Position numbers and translations under genes: made by a program. Positions 1 through 5,476 of a stretch of DNA of 5,476 nt are shown here, one piece after another. How positions within the stretch are numbered: position 1 is the stretch's first letter; every line of letters begins with the position of its first letter. The notes beneath the pieces were generated by a model. That model did no database searches. It was given only the letters and a program-made list of their open reading frames with translations, and had not been told where the DNA came from. Source of the stretch: Streptosporangiaceae bacterium (GTDB lineage Bacteria > Actinomycetota > Actinomycetes > Streptosporangiales > Streptosporangiaceae); the NCBI GenBank assembly GCA_030040815.1, contig JASHSZ010000643.1:1-5476 (forward strand), in the 5' to 3' direction.

Positions 1-35
1 CGCTCGAGGAGTACCTGGCCAGGCACCAGCCCTGA
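1..35 (+). CDS. C-terminal fragment of an unidentified upstream gene (partial)
   Basis: Reading from base 3, the frame gives LEEYLARHQP followed by a TGA stop at 33-35. All ten codons end in G or C, as expected for real coding sequence in this genome. The gene would converge on the MFS gene, with 24 bp between the two stops. Ten residues are too few to assign a family. The fragment could also be chance open frame, so the call rests on codon pattern and position only. Confidence 0.4.
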   Translation, partial: LEEYLARHQP

Positions 36-59
36 GGCAGGCTCTTGCGCCGTGCCGTC

Positions 60-1556
60 CTACTCGGCCAGAAGTGGCGTGGGGCGCTCCTCGGCTGGGA
101 GCGACCGGCCAGCCGCGTGGGCGCCCGCGCCCTCGGCAGCCACCCGCCGGGTGCGGCCGGGAATGGTCTGCGCGGCGTCAGCGTCCCGGATCCGCAGCGC
201 GGACCCGATGGCCAGCAGCGCGAACGCGGCCGCGACCAGGAACGCCACCCGGTAGGCGGTCAGGTTCGCCTCCAGATGTCCCGCGACGAGGTGCACTGGG
301 CCGACCGCGACGATCGCCGACGTCAGGATCGCCACGCCGATGGCGCCGCCGAGCTGGCGGACCGCGTTGAACATCGTCGACGCGCGGCCGGTGGCGGCGG
401 GCGTGATCGTGGCGAACGCCGCCGCCTGCAGCGGCACGAAGATGTTGCCCATCGACAGGCCAAGCGTGACGAGCAGCAGCCGCGCCCACCACAGGCTGGT
501 GCCCGGCCCGAGCAGCCCGAACAGTCCGATGGAGATCGCGGCACCGGTCAAGCCGAGGATGACGTGCTTGCGCGGGCCGAGCCGCGGGTACAGGAATCGG
601 CTGGCCAGCTGCGCGCCTGCCATGACGCCGAACGCCTCCGGGAAGATGCTGAGCCCGGCCGCGAGAGCGCTCATCCCGCGGCCGTCCTGGAAGTAGAGCG
701 AGACCGCGTAGAGCACGCCGAGGAAGGCGATCGAGGCCAGCACCATGACGCCGTTGCTGGCGCCGAACAGCCGGTTCTTCAGCAGACGCAGGTCCACCAT
801 CGGCTCAGCCGTCCGCAGCTCGACAATTGCCATGGCGACGAGCAGGACCGCGCCCGCTGCGATTGTGGCGAGGACGTCAGGAGAGTGCCAGCCCTTGTTG
901 GGCCCCTCCGACACCCCATACATGGCGAGCCCAAGGCCAAGGCCTGAGAGCAAGAACCCGCGCAGGTCGAACCGGCCTGGGTGATCCTGCTCCACCTGGC
1001 GGAGGAACAGCGCGCCGAAGATGAGCGCCGCCACGCCGATCGGCACGTTCACGTAGAACACCCAGCGCCATGAAGCGTCGGTCACCAGCAGCCCGCCGAG
1101 CAGCGGACCGAGCGCGGGAGCGAAGGTGGTCGGCACGGTGAGGATCGCCGCGGCACGCACTCGCTCGGCGGGCGGGAAGACGCGCATCAGCATGGCCATG
1201 CCGACCGGGGTGAGCATGCCGCCGCCGACGCCCTGGAGCACGCGGAACGTGACCAGCTCGCCCAGGCTCGTGGCGAGACCGCACAGCGCCGAGGCCAGCG
1301 TGAACAGCACGATCGCCACCAGCAGCACGCGTTTGCCGCCGAACCGGTCGCCGAGCCAGCCGGATGCCGGGATGAATACGGCGAGGCTGACCAGGAAGCC
1401 GATCGCGATGCTGTCGACCGAGGTCGGGCTGACCCCGAAGTCATGGCCGATGGTTGGCAGCGCCACGTTGACGATCGTCGCGTCCATGATCGTCATGAAC
1501 ATGGCCGCGACAAAGACGACGCTGACCGCTACCTTCTGGCTGATGCGTGCCTGCAC
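60..1556 (-). CDS. DHA2-family (EmrB/QacA-type) MFS multidrug exporter
   Basis: A proton-coupled drug efflux pump of the inner membrane, about 498 aa, the usual size for 14-helix DHA2 transporters. Visible family motifs, numbered from the GTG start: MDATIVNVALPTI in helix 1 (about 24-36), the motif-A loop GWLGDRFGGKR (66-76), RVLQGVGGG in helix 4 (105-113), motif C with GPLLGGLL (150-157), then WRWVFYVNVPIG (163-174). Alternating hydrophobic segments continue to about residue 450, and a hydrophilic Ala/Arg/Glu-rich tail of about 45 residues follows. The frame stays open upstream to an ATG at 1688. That start would run through the palindromic control region and into marR, and its extra 44 residues are polar and unlike the family. 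I therefore chose the GTG at 1554-1556, two dozen residues before helix 1, with a weak GGGA about 7-10 nt upstream. The gene is divergent from marR, which probably represses it. The drug substrate cannot be told from sequence. Confidence 0.9.
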   Translation of the reverse strand: MQARISQKVAVSVVFVAAMFMTIMDATIVNVALPTIGHDFGVSPTSVDSIAIGFLVSLAVFIPASGWLGDRFGGKRVLLVAIVLFTLASALCGLATSLGELVTFRVLQGVGGGMLTPVGMAMLMRVFPPAERVRAAAILTVPTTFAPALGPLLGGLLVTDASWRWVFYVNVPIGVAALIFGALFLRQVEQDHPGRFDLRGFLLSGLGLGLAMYGVSEGPNKGWHSPDVLATIAAGAVLLVAMAIVELRTAEPMVDLRLLKNRLFGASNGVMVLASIAFLGVLYAVSLYFQDGRGMSALAAGLSIFPEAFGVMAGAQLASRFLYPRLGPRKHVILGLTGAAISIGLFGLLGPGTSLWWARLLLVTLGLSMGNIFVPLQAAAFATITPAATGRASTMFNAVRQLGGAIGVAILTSAIVAVGPVHLVAGHLEANLTAYRVAFLVAAAFALLAIGSALRIRDADAAQTIPGRTRRVAAEGAGAHAAGRSLPAEERPTPLLAE

Positions 1557-1590
1557 TGAGTTCCCGTTCCCGCGACGATCCAGAGCATCC

Positions 1591-1614
1591 AGATAATGAG
1601 TATACTCACTAACT
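1591..1614. promoter_or_regulatory. Probable MarR operator (inverted repeat)
   Basis: The centre at 1597-1608 is a perfect 12-bp palindrome, TGAGTATACTCA. Extending it to 24 bp (1591-1614) keeps 10 of 12 base pairs, with mismatches only at 1596/1609 and 1593/1612. It is a conspicuous AT-rich island in GC-rich DNA, midway between the divergent exporter and repressor starts. MarR dimers typically bind pseudopalindromes of this length and place. Binding by this particular MarR is inferred, not shown. Confidence 0.75.
1599..1606. promoter_or_regulatory. Overlapping divergent -10 hexamers (TATACT both ways)
   Basis: Because the operator core is palindromic, the hexamer TATACT, close to the TATAAT consensus, occurs on the + strand at 1601-1606 (towards marR) and on the - strand at 1604-1599 (towards the exporter). 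This would put the exporter transcript start about 36 nt from its GTG and the marR start about 55 nt from its TTG. No good -35 match lies at the proper distance on either side, so both promoters would be weak or need another factor. Repressor binding would cover both -10 elements at once. Confidence 0.5.
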
Positions 1615-1652
1615 AGCCGAGAGAGAAAACCAGCCCGCAACCGCGGCACGTC

Positions 1653-1661
1653 AGGAGGTGA
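1653..1661 (+). promoter_or_regulatory. Strong Shine-Dalgarno site fixing the TTG start of marR
   Basis: AGGAGGTGA is a near-full anti-16S match. The AGGAGG core ends 7 nt before the TTG at 1666-1668, an ideal spacing. The in-frame GTG at 1675-1677 would sit 16 nt away, so TTG is preferred. Confidence 0.8.
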
Positions 1662-1665
1662 GCGG

Positions 1666-2121
1666 TTGACCGGCGTGCTGAAACCCAATACCGGTCATGA
1701 CGTGGTCGATGCGCTGCTGTATGCCGCCCACCGGGTCCGCAACGCTGCAGACGCCAGGCTGCGCGAGCGAGGCCTCTCCCTCCAGGGGTTCAAGCTCATG
1801 CGGGGGCTAGAAAATTCCGACCGCTCGATGCGGGAGATCAGCGACGTCCTGCACGTGTCGCCGCGCACGGTCACCGACATGATCGACGGCCTCGAGGCCA
1901 GGGGCCTCGTAGCCCGCCGTGCGCATCCGGCGGACCGCCGGGTCACTCTGGTGCACCTGACGGACACCGGGCGGGAGCAGCTCGCTGCTGCCACGGCCGG
2001 CGCCGAGCGGATGGCGCGCGACGCAGTCAGCGGTCTCGGCGAGGCCGATCAGCGGAGGCTGCGCCGCCTGCTCGACGCGGTCGCTCCCGAGCACCCAACC
2101 CAGGATCGCGCGCGGCCTTAG
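1666..2121 (+). CDS. MarR-family winged-helix transcriptional regulator
   Basis: A 151-aa protein of typical MarR size, starting at TTG. An N-terminal dimerisation helix (about 11-36) leads into the winged helix-turn-helix: REISDVLHVSP (about 56-66) and the recognition helix SPRTVTDMIDGLEARG (65-80), then the wing HPADRRVTLVHLT (87-99) carrying the characteristic D-R-R (90-92). A C-terminal amphipathic helix (about 104-140) completes the dimer interface. Such proteins are dimeric repressors released from DNA by phenolic compounds, drugs or oxidants. There is no cysteine in the protein, so a thiol-oxidation switch of the OhrR type is ruled out and ligand release is more likely. It is divergent from the DHA2 exporter with a palindrome between them, the standard arrangement for autoregulation and exporter repression. 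sbcD follows after 13 bp. The ligand is unknown. Confidence 0.92.
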   Translation: MTGVLKPNTGHDVVDALLYAAHRVRNAADARLRERGLSLQGFKLMRGLENSDRSMREISDVLHVSPRTVTDMIDGLEARGLVARRAHPADRRVTLVHLTDTGREQLAAATAGAERMARDAVSGLGEADQRRLRRLLDAVAPEHPTQDRARP

Positions 2122-2134
2122 AGTTGCTGCTGGC

Positions 2135-3331
2135 ATGAAGATCCTGCACACCAGCGACTGGCACGTCGGCAAGGTGCTCAAGGGCCGCGACCGGTCCGAG
2201 GAGCACGAGGCGGCGCTGCGCAGCATCGTCGGCGCGGCGCGGGCGGCGGACGTCGACCTCGTCCTGATCGCCGGCGACCTGTTCGAGACTCCGACGCCGA
2301 GCCCGCGGGCGCAGGGCCTTGTCATGCGCACGCTACTGGCCCTCCGCGAAGACGGCCGCCAGGTCGTCGCCATCGCAGGGAACCACGACAACGCCGCCTT
2401 GCTGGACAGCGTCTACCGGCCGGCCCTCGGCCAGCTTGGTCTGCACGTCGTGGGCTTGCCCAGGCCGCCAGAGGGCGGCGGGGTGGTGCACCTCGCCACC
2501 CGCGGCGGGGAGCACGCGACGGTCGCCGCGCTGCCATTCCTGTCCCAGCGGTACGCGGTCCGCGCCGCCGAGCTGCTGCTGCACGAGAACGCGCAGCACG
2601 CCCTCGACTATGCACGCCGGGTCGCTGCCATGATCGAGGTGCTCACCGCCCAGTTCCGCGGCGACAGCGTCAACATCGTCATGGCGCACGCGACACTGCT
2701 CGGCGCCCGCCGCGGCGGCGGCGAACGGGATGTGCAGACCTCCTTCGAGTACGAGGTCTCGCCGAGCGTTTTCCCCGCGGCCGCGCACTACGCTGCGCTC
2801 GGCCATCTGCACCGCCAGCAGGAGATCCCGGCGCCGTGCCCGGCGTTTTACTCCGGCTCGCCGCTCGCGGTCGATTTCGGCGAGGAGAGCAACGAGCCTG
2901 GCGTGCTGGTAGTGACCGCGGCGCCGGACATCCGCGCGGACGCCCGGCGGGTCGCGATCGACGGCGGGCGCACGCTTCGCACCCTGCGCGGCCCGCTCGA
3001 CCAGGTCATCGCCGAGGGTGAGCAGGCGGGTGACGCCTACCTGCGGGTCGTGCTGGCCGAGCCGGCCCGGGCCGGGCTCGGCGACCTGATACGGGAGAAG
3101 CTGCCCAACGCGCTCGAGGTCCAGCTGGACGAGGCACACCGGCCGCGGCCCGGCGGTCACGGCGACGGGGCCAGGCCGAGCCGGGTCGGCCGGACGCCGC
3201 TGCAGCTGTTCAGCGACTACCTGGCCGAGCAGAAGGTCGCCGATCCACGGGTCGAGCGCCTCTTCGCCAAACTGCTAGAGGACATCACCGACGACGAGCA
3301 GGCCGCGACGCAGCAGCCCGCGACGCCATAG
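2135..3331 (+). CDS. sbcD: SbcCD nuclease subunit D (Mre11-type phosphoesterase)
   Basis: The 398-aa calcineurin-like phosphoesterase subunit of SbcCD, which with the SMC-like ATPase SbcC opens DNA hairpins and degrades double-strand ends in recombination repair. All metal-site motifs are present and intact: SDWH (D8, H10), AGDLFE (D48), AGNHDN (N83, H84), MAHATL (H185) and GHLH (H224, H226). The capping part follows, including YSGSPLAVDFGE (239-250). A Gly/Arg-rich linker (about 335-353) precedes the closing FSDYLAEQKVADPRVERLFAKLLED, typical of actinobacterial SbcD. The length is full and MKILHTSDWH is the canonical start. The 13-bp gap after the marR stop has no purine-rich ribosome binding site, which suggests translational coupling to marR. 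Oddity: sbcC normally lies immediately downstream, but the next gene is a convergent methyltransferase. It is active only if sbcC exists elsewhere in the genome. Confidence 0.95.
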   Translation: MKILHTSDWHVGKVLKGRDRSEEHEAALRSIVGAARAADVDLVLIAGDLFETPTPSPRAQGLVMRTLLALREDGRQVVAIAGNHDNAALLDSVYRPALGQLGLHVVGLPRPPEGGGVVHLATRGGEHATVAALPFLSQRYAVRAAELLLHENAQHALDYARRVAAMIEVLTAQFRGDSVNIVMAHATLLGARRGGGERDVQTSFEYEVSPSVFPAAAHYAALGHLHRQQEIPAPCPAFYSGSPLAVDFGEESNEPGVLVVTAAPDIRADARRVAIDGGRTLRTLRGPLDQVIAEGEQAGDAYLRVVLAEPARAGLGDLIREKLPNALEVQLDEAHRPRPGGHGDGARPSRVGRTPLQLFSDYLAEQKVADPRVERLFAKLLEDITDDEQAATQQPATP

Positions 3332-3366
3332 CGAGGCAGCGACCCGGCTCGTTCCGAATGGCGCCG

Positions 3367-4191
3367 TTAAGGTTTGCGGGCGACCCCGCCCCAGCCGGGT
3401 GTCTCGTAGCCCATGACGTCGCCCCCCGGGACAGGCCGCCAGCGATGCTCTTGCACCACGCCAGGCTCGACCAGTTCCAGGCCGTCGAAGAAGCGAGCGA
3501 CCTCGGCGAAGCTCCGCCGGGTCTGCGCGGTCGAGACATGTGCGTTGTACTGCCGGGCCGACTCCGCAACCAGATCGGCCTGCACGTCGCTCGCGGGATG
3601 CCCGACGACCAGATAGCTTCCGGCGCTCATCGCAGCCATCAGCGTGCGAGCGATCTCGTGCGGCTGCTCTGCATTTGACACGAGGTGCAGGACGCCGAGC
3701 AGGATCACGGCCACCGGATCGGTGAAGTCAAGTGTCTTCCTCGCCCGCTCGAGGATGTCATCCGGCTTGCGCAGGTCGCCCTCGATGTAGTCGGTCTTGC
3801 CCTCAGGGCCGCTGGTCAGCAGAGCGCGCGCGTGCACCAGCACGATGGGGTCGTTGTCCACGTACACGACGCGCGCAGCCGGGTTGGCCTCCTGCGCGAT
3901 CTCGTGCACGTTGGGGCTGGTCGGGATGCCCGTCCCGATATCCAGGAACTGCCGTATCCCCATGTCCTGCGCCAGGTAGGCGACCGTGCGGTGCAGGAAC
4001 TCGCGGTTGGATCTGATGTCCCTGATGATGGTCGGCCGGACGGCGATGATGCGCTCGGCAGCCTCCCGGTCCGCTGCGAAGTTGTCCTTGCCGCCAAGCC
4101 AGTAGTCGTATACGCGGGAGGGATGTGCCACCGACGTGTCGATGCCGGTTGGAATGCCGCCCGCCCGCTCGTTCTCTTGGTCCGCGCTCAT
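3367..4191 (-). CDS. SAM-dependent methyltransferase, DUF574/PF04672 family
   Basis: A 274-aa soluble protein with a Rossmann-fold methyltransferase core. It has the family's N-terminal signature IDTSVAHPSRVYDYWLGGKDNF (about residues 17-38). The SAM-binding glycine motif is FLDIGTGIP (82-90). The acidic end of strand 2 is VVYVDNDPIV (108-117), YIEGDL (135-140) lies near the adenine pocket, and VILLGVLHLV (162-171) forms strand 4. This family is strongly expanded in actinomycetes and its substrates are mostly unknown. I can name the cofactor but not the reaction. The frame is open to an ATG at 4269, but the ATG at 4191 is preferred: GGGAGA lies 4 nt upstream, the signature follows directly, and about 270 aa is the usual family size. 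The gene converges on sbcD with 35 bp between stops, and no clear terminator hairpin is visible there. Confidence 0.92.
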   Translation of the reverse strand: MSADQENERAGGIPTGIDTSVAHPSRVYDYWLGGKDNFAADREAAERIIAVRPTIIRDIRSNREFLHRTVAYLAQDMGIRQFLDIGTGIPTSPNVHEIAQEANPAARVVYVDNDPIVLVHARALLTSGPEGKTDYIEGDLRKPDDILERARKTLDFTDPVAVILLGVLHLVSNAEQPHEIARTLMAAMSAGSYLVVGHPASDVQADLVAESARQYNAHVSTAQTRRSFAEVARFFDGLELVEPGVVQEHRWRPVPGGDVMGYETPGWGGVARKP

Positions 4192-4230
4192 AGCGTCTCC
4201 CAGCCTCGACGGCCGTCTGGACTCATAGGT

Positions 4231-4260
4231 AGCGTAATCCGCTCGATCCGCAGGTGGCAG
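4231..4260 (-). promoter_or_regulatory. Candidate promoter for the methyltransferase gene
   Basis: On the - strand, CTGCCA (4260-4255, four of six matches to TTGACA) and TACGCT (4236-4231, fits TANNNT) are separated by 18 bp. The transcript would start near 4224, leaving a leader of about 33 nt that contains the GGGAGA ribosome binding site. This is a weak match found by eye. Confidence 0.3.
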
Positions 4261-4305
4261 ACAACTCACGCCGCCCGGCGGGCACGACGACGGGGCCAGC
4301 TACTG

Positions 4306-4336
4306 CTGCCACAGCGCGTACCACCCGCGGTATGGT
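4306..4336 (+). promoter_or_regulatory. Candidate promoter for the hydrolase-like gene
   Basis: CTGCCA at 4306-4311 and TATGGT at 4331-4336 are separated by 19 bp. TATGGT fits the actinobacterial TANNNT -10 well, and the -35 is only partial. The predicted transcript start is near 4343, about 34 nt before the ATG. The opposing methyltransferase promoter begins about 45 bp away, so the two are divergent and do not overlap. Confidence 0.4.
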
Positions 4337-4342
4337 GCCGGG

Positions 4343-4366
4343 GTGCACGATCCGGCCTCGCGCTGA
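4343..4366 (+). CDS. Possible leaderless upstream micro-ORF (7 codons)
   Basis: GTG at 4343-4345 opens a 7-codon frame (VHDPASR) ending in TGA at 4364-4366. It begins 7 nt after the TATGGT hexamer, exactly where transcription would start, so it could be translated leaderlessly. Its stop overlaps the GAGG ribosome binding site (4365-4368) of the hydrolase-like gene. There is no run of one amino acid that would indicate an attenuator. It is very short and may be coincidental. Confidence 0.25.
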   Translation: MHDPASR

Positions 4367-4376
4367 GGTACCGCCC

Positions 4377-5174
4377 ATGCAGCAGGTTCTGTTCATTCCT
4401 GATCAGCTGACTGACTACCGCATGTGGGCCGGCATCCCGGACCGGCTCGCCCAGCGGGCGGCCGTGAGCCACCTCGACCAGCTGATCAGCTCGCCGGGGT
4501 CGGCCGACCTCGCCGCGGTGGCTCCGCTGGCCGGCAACGAGGCTCCAGCAGGCTGGGACGTCGTGGTCGCGGCCGGCCGGAGCACCCCCTTCGCGGTCGC
4601 GCTCGCTGCAGCTGGCCTGGCCAGGGCCCTGGTCCTCGTCGAGCCGGCTATCCCGCTGAACCGAATGCCGGAAGACGTCGATCGCCCGACCACGCCTTAT
4701 CGCAGTGACGCGCTGCGGCCGTATGAGACCCTCATCAGCGAGCTGCACGACGCGCCGCCGGACGAGTGGAGCGAACTCCTTGTGCAGGCCATCCGGCAGA
4801 CGACGCCAGCCGGTGTACCACCCGACGAACTGGAACTTGTCGTGCGCATGGCCGCCGACCACGCCGCCGAAGCGAGAGCCGAACTGATCGCCTTCGAGGC
4901 CGCTGAGGCGGCTGGGTGGAAGCCGGCCGACGATGTGCAGTGGAAGCGTCAGCGTGACCGGGGAGAGTGGCTAGATCAGCTCGCCACGCTGACGCTGCCG
5001 GTGCTCACGATCGTGCCCGCTCCGTGCGGTTTCGTCGGCCGGACAATCGGCAGGCTCACCGAAGACACCCAGACGGTGGTCACAGCTAGTGGCATCGTGC
5101 CACCAAGCACGGCGGTCGCGCGCGATCAGGCGGCCACGGCGATCGAACGCCTTCTGGACCGCCTCGGCGGCTAA
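4377..5174 (+). CDS. Alpha/beta-hydrolase-fold protein with degenerate catalytic residues
   Basis: A 265-aa cytoplasmic protein with no signal peptide or membrane segment. Its outline follows the alpha/beta hydrolase fold: strand and oxyanion region VLFIPDQLTDYRMW (4-17), nucleophile-elbow region VVVAAGRSTPFAVALAAAGLARALVLVEPA (62-91), a helical lid (about 110-200), strand LPVLTIVPA (207-215) and a C-terminal helix AATAIERLLDRL (252-263). Active-site departures are clear. The usual His-Gly after strand 3 is Pro-Asp, the elbow is G67-R-S69-T-P rather than GxSxG, the expected Asp after strand 7 reads APCGF, and the catalytic His region reads ASGIVPP with no histidine. S69 may survive alone. It may be a non-catalytic or altered-chemistry member; the substrate is unknown. 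The frame is open from 4254, but the ATG at 4377 has GAGGT 7 nt upstream and starts at the fold's first strand. It is convergent with the GNAT gene. Confidence 0.7.
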   Translation: MQQVLFIPDQLTDYRMWAGIPDRLAQRAAVSHLDQLISSPGSADLAAVAPLAGNEAPAGWDVVVAAGRSTPFAVALAAAGLARALVLVEPAIPLNRMPEDVDRPTTPYRSDALRPYETLISELHDAPPDEWSELLVQAIRQTTPAGVPPDELELVVRMAADHAAEARAELIAFEAAEAAGWKPADDVQWKRQRDRGEWLDQLATLTLPVLTIVPAPCGFVGRTIGRLTEDTQTVVTASGIVPPSTAVARDQAATAIERLLDRLGG

Positions 5175-5197
5175 GGGGGCCGGAGCGCCGACGTGCG

Positions 5198-5476
5198 TCA
5201 GCCGTAGCCATCCGGCGTGCGGACGAGCAGCGAGCTGGCGGGCTGGAAGCCGACCCGCTGATACAGCGGCATCGAGCGCAGGCTCGGGTTGAGCACGACG
5301 CGGGCACAGTCGTGCTCGTCGGCGTAGCTCAGCAGCGCGTCCAGCAGCCGTTCGCCGATGCCCCGATTGCGGTAATCGGCCAGCACGAACGCGTTCGCCA
5401 AGTATCCCCACCGGCTCGGCGCCCGTCCCGGCTGCGGCATTCGCTCGAACACGGCCAGGTTCACCATGCCGACGAC
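5198..5476 (-). CDS. GNAT-family N-acetyltransferase, C-terminal part (partial)
   Basis: The frame is open through the right edge of the window, so the N-terminus is missing; 92 residues are visible. The acetyl-CoA binding segment is ANAFVLADYRNRGIGERLLDALL (about 27-49), with the R/Q-x-x-G-x-G/A signature as R36-N-R-G39-I-G41. The later strand ARVVLNP (58-64) and the GNAT closing motif LYQRVGF (71-77) follow. It would transfer an acetyl group from acetyl-CoA to an amine. The substrate (antibiotic, protein N-terminus or small metabolite) cannot be told without the N-terminal half. An internal ATG at 5467 exists, but the preceding VVG continues the family's strand 4, so it is not the start. 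Its stop lies 23 bp from that of the hydrolase-like gene. Confidence 0.88.
   Translation of the reverse strand, partial: VVGMVNLAVFERMPQPGRAPSRWGYLANAFVLADYRNRGIGERLLDALLSYADEHDCARVVLNPSLRSMPLYQRVGFQPASSLLVRTPDGYG

Noticed and set aside
45..947. Long + strand open frame of 300 codons opposite the MFS gene
   Set aside because: Its translation is Arg/Ala/Gly/Gln-rich low-complexity with no family motif. It is the antisense shadow of a gene with clear MFS motifs, as expected in high-GC DNA.
1557..1688. N-terminal extension of the MFS exporter by 44 residues from an ATG at 1688
   Set aside because: It would be polar and unlike DHA2 proteins, would overlap the marR start and would translate through the operator palindrome. 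The GTG at 1556 gives a normal family length.
2333..3160. Antisense open frame of 275 codons within sbcD, and the 194-codon antisense frame at 1807-2391
   Set aside because: Neither has a recognisable domain and both are fully explained as mirror frames of marR and sbcD.
3332..3366. Terminator between convergent sbcD and methyltransferase stops
   Set aside because: Only a 4-bp CGAG/CTCG pairing is visible and there is no T-run. It is not distinguishable from chance.
4271..4281. Short inverted repeat CCGCC-C-GGCGG in the divergent intergenic region
   Set aside because: The loop of one base is too tight for a hairpin, the symmetry does not extend, and such GC-only repeats are common by chance here.
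3685..4410. + strand open frame of 241 codons opposite the methyltransferase
   Set aside because: It has no motif and its composition is that of a mirror frame. The opposite strand carries an intact SAM-binding fold.
5164..5191. Possible terminator between the convergent hydrolase-like and GNAT genes (TCGGCG paired with CGCCGA)
   Set aside because: The stem is only 6 bp with a 16-nt loop, starts inside the coding end, and no T-run follows on either strand.

Overview
This is a GC-rich window whose coding frames almost always carry G or C in the third codon position. I found no in-frame TTA codon in any gene called here. Together with GTG/TTG starts and an S-adenosyl methyltransferase of the actinobacterial PF04672/DUF574 type, this points to a high-GC actinomycete (Streptomyces/Pseudonocardia/Streptosporangium-like). 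The genus cannot be fixed from the sequence.

Layout, left to right: (1) ten codons and a stop that look like the C-terminus of a + strand gene starting outside the window (1-35); (2) a DHA2/EmrB-QacA-type 14-helix MFS drug exporter on the - strand (60-1556); (3) a 109-bp divergent control region with a near-perfect palindrome overlapping TATACT hexamers on both strands; (4) a MarR-family repressor on the + strand (1666-2121, TTG start); (5) a full-length SbcD nuclease 13 bp downstream of it on the same strand (2135-3331); (6) a DUF574 methyltransferase on the - strand (3367-4191); (7) a divergent 185-bp intergenic region with candidate promoters both ways and a possible leaderless 7-codon upstream ORF; (8) a degenerate alpha/beta-hydrolase-fold protein on the + strand (4377-5174); (9) the C-terminal part of a GNAT acetyltransferase on the - strand, running off the right edge.

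The exporter and MarR gene form a classic divergent efflux/repressor pair. MarR probably binds the palindrome and represses both genes until a small-molecule ligand releases it. Because sbcD follows marR so closely, the nuclease subunit may be expressed from the same regulated promoter. Its usual partner sbcC is not next to it, which is the most unusual gene-order feature here. The methyltransferase, hydrolase-like and GNAT genes look like independent single-gene units.

I see no CRISPR array, tRNA, rRNA, insertion sequence or phage gene, and no clear new multi-gene system. The best leads are the MarR-linked orphan sbcD, the pseudo-hydrolase, and the leaderless micro-ORF touching the hydrolase ribosome binding site.
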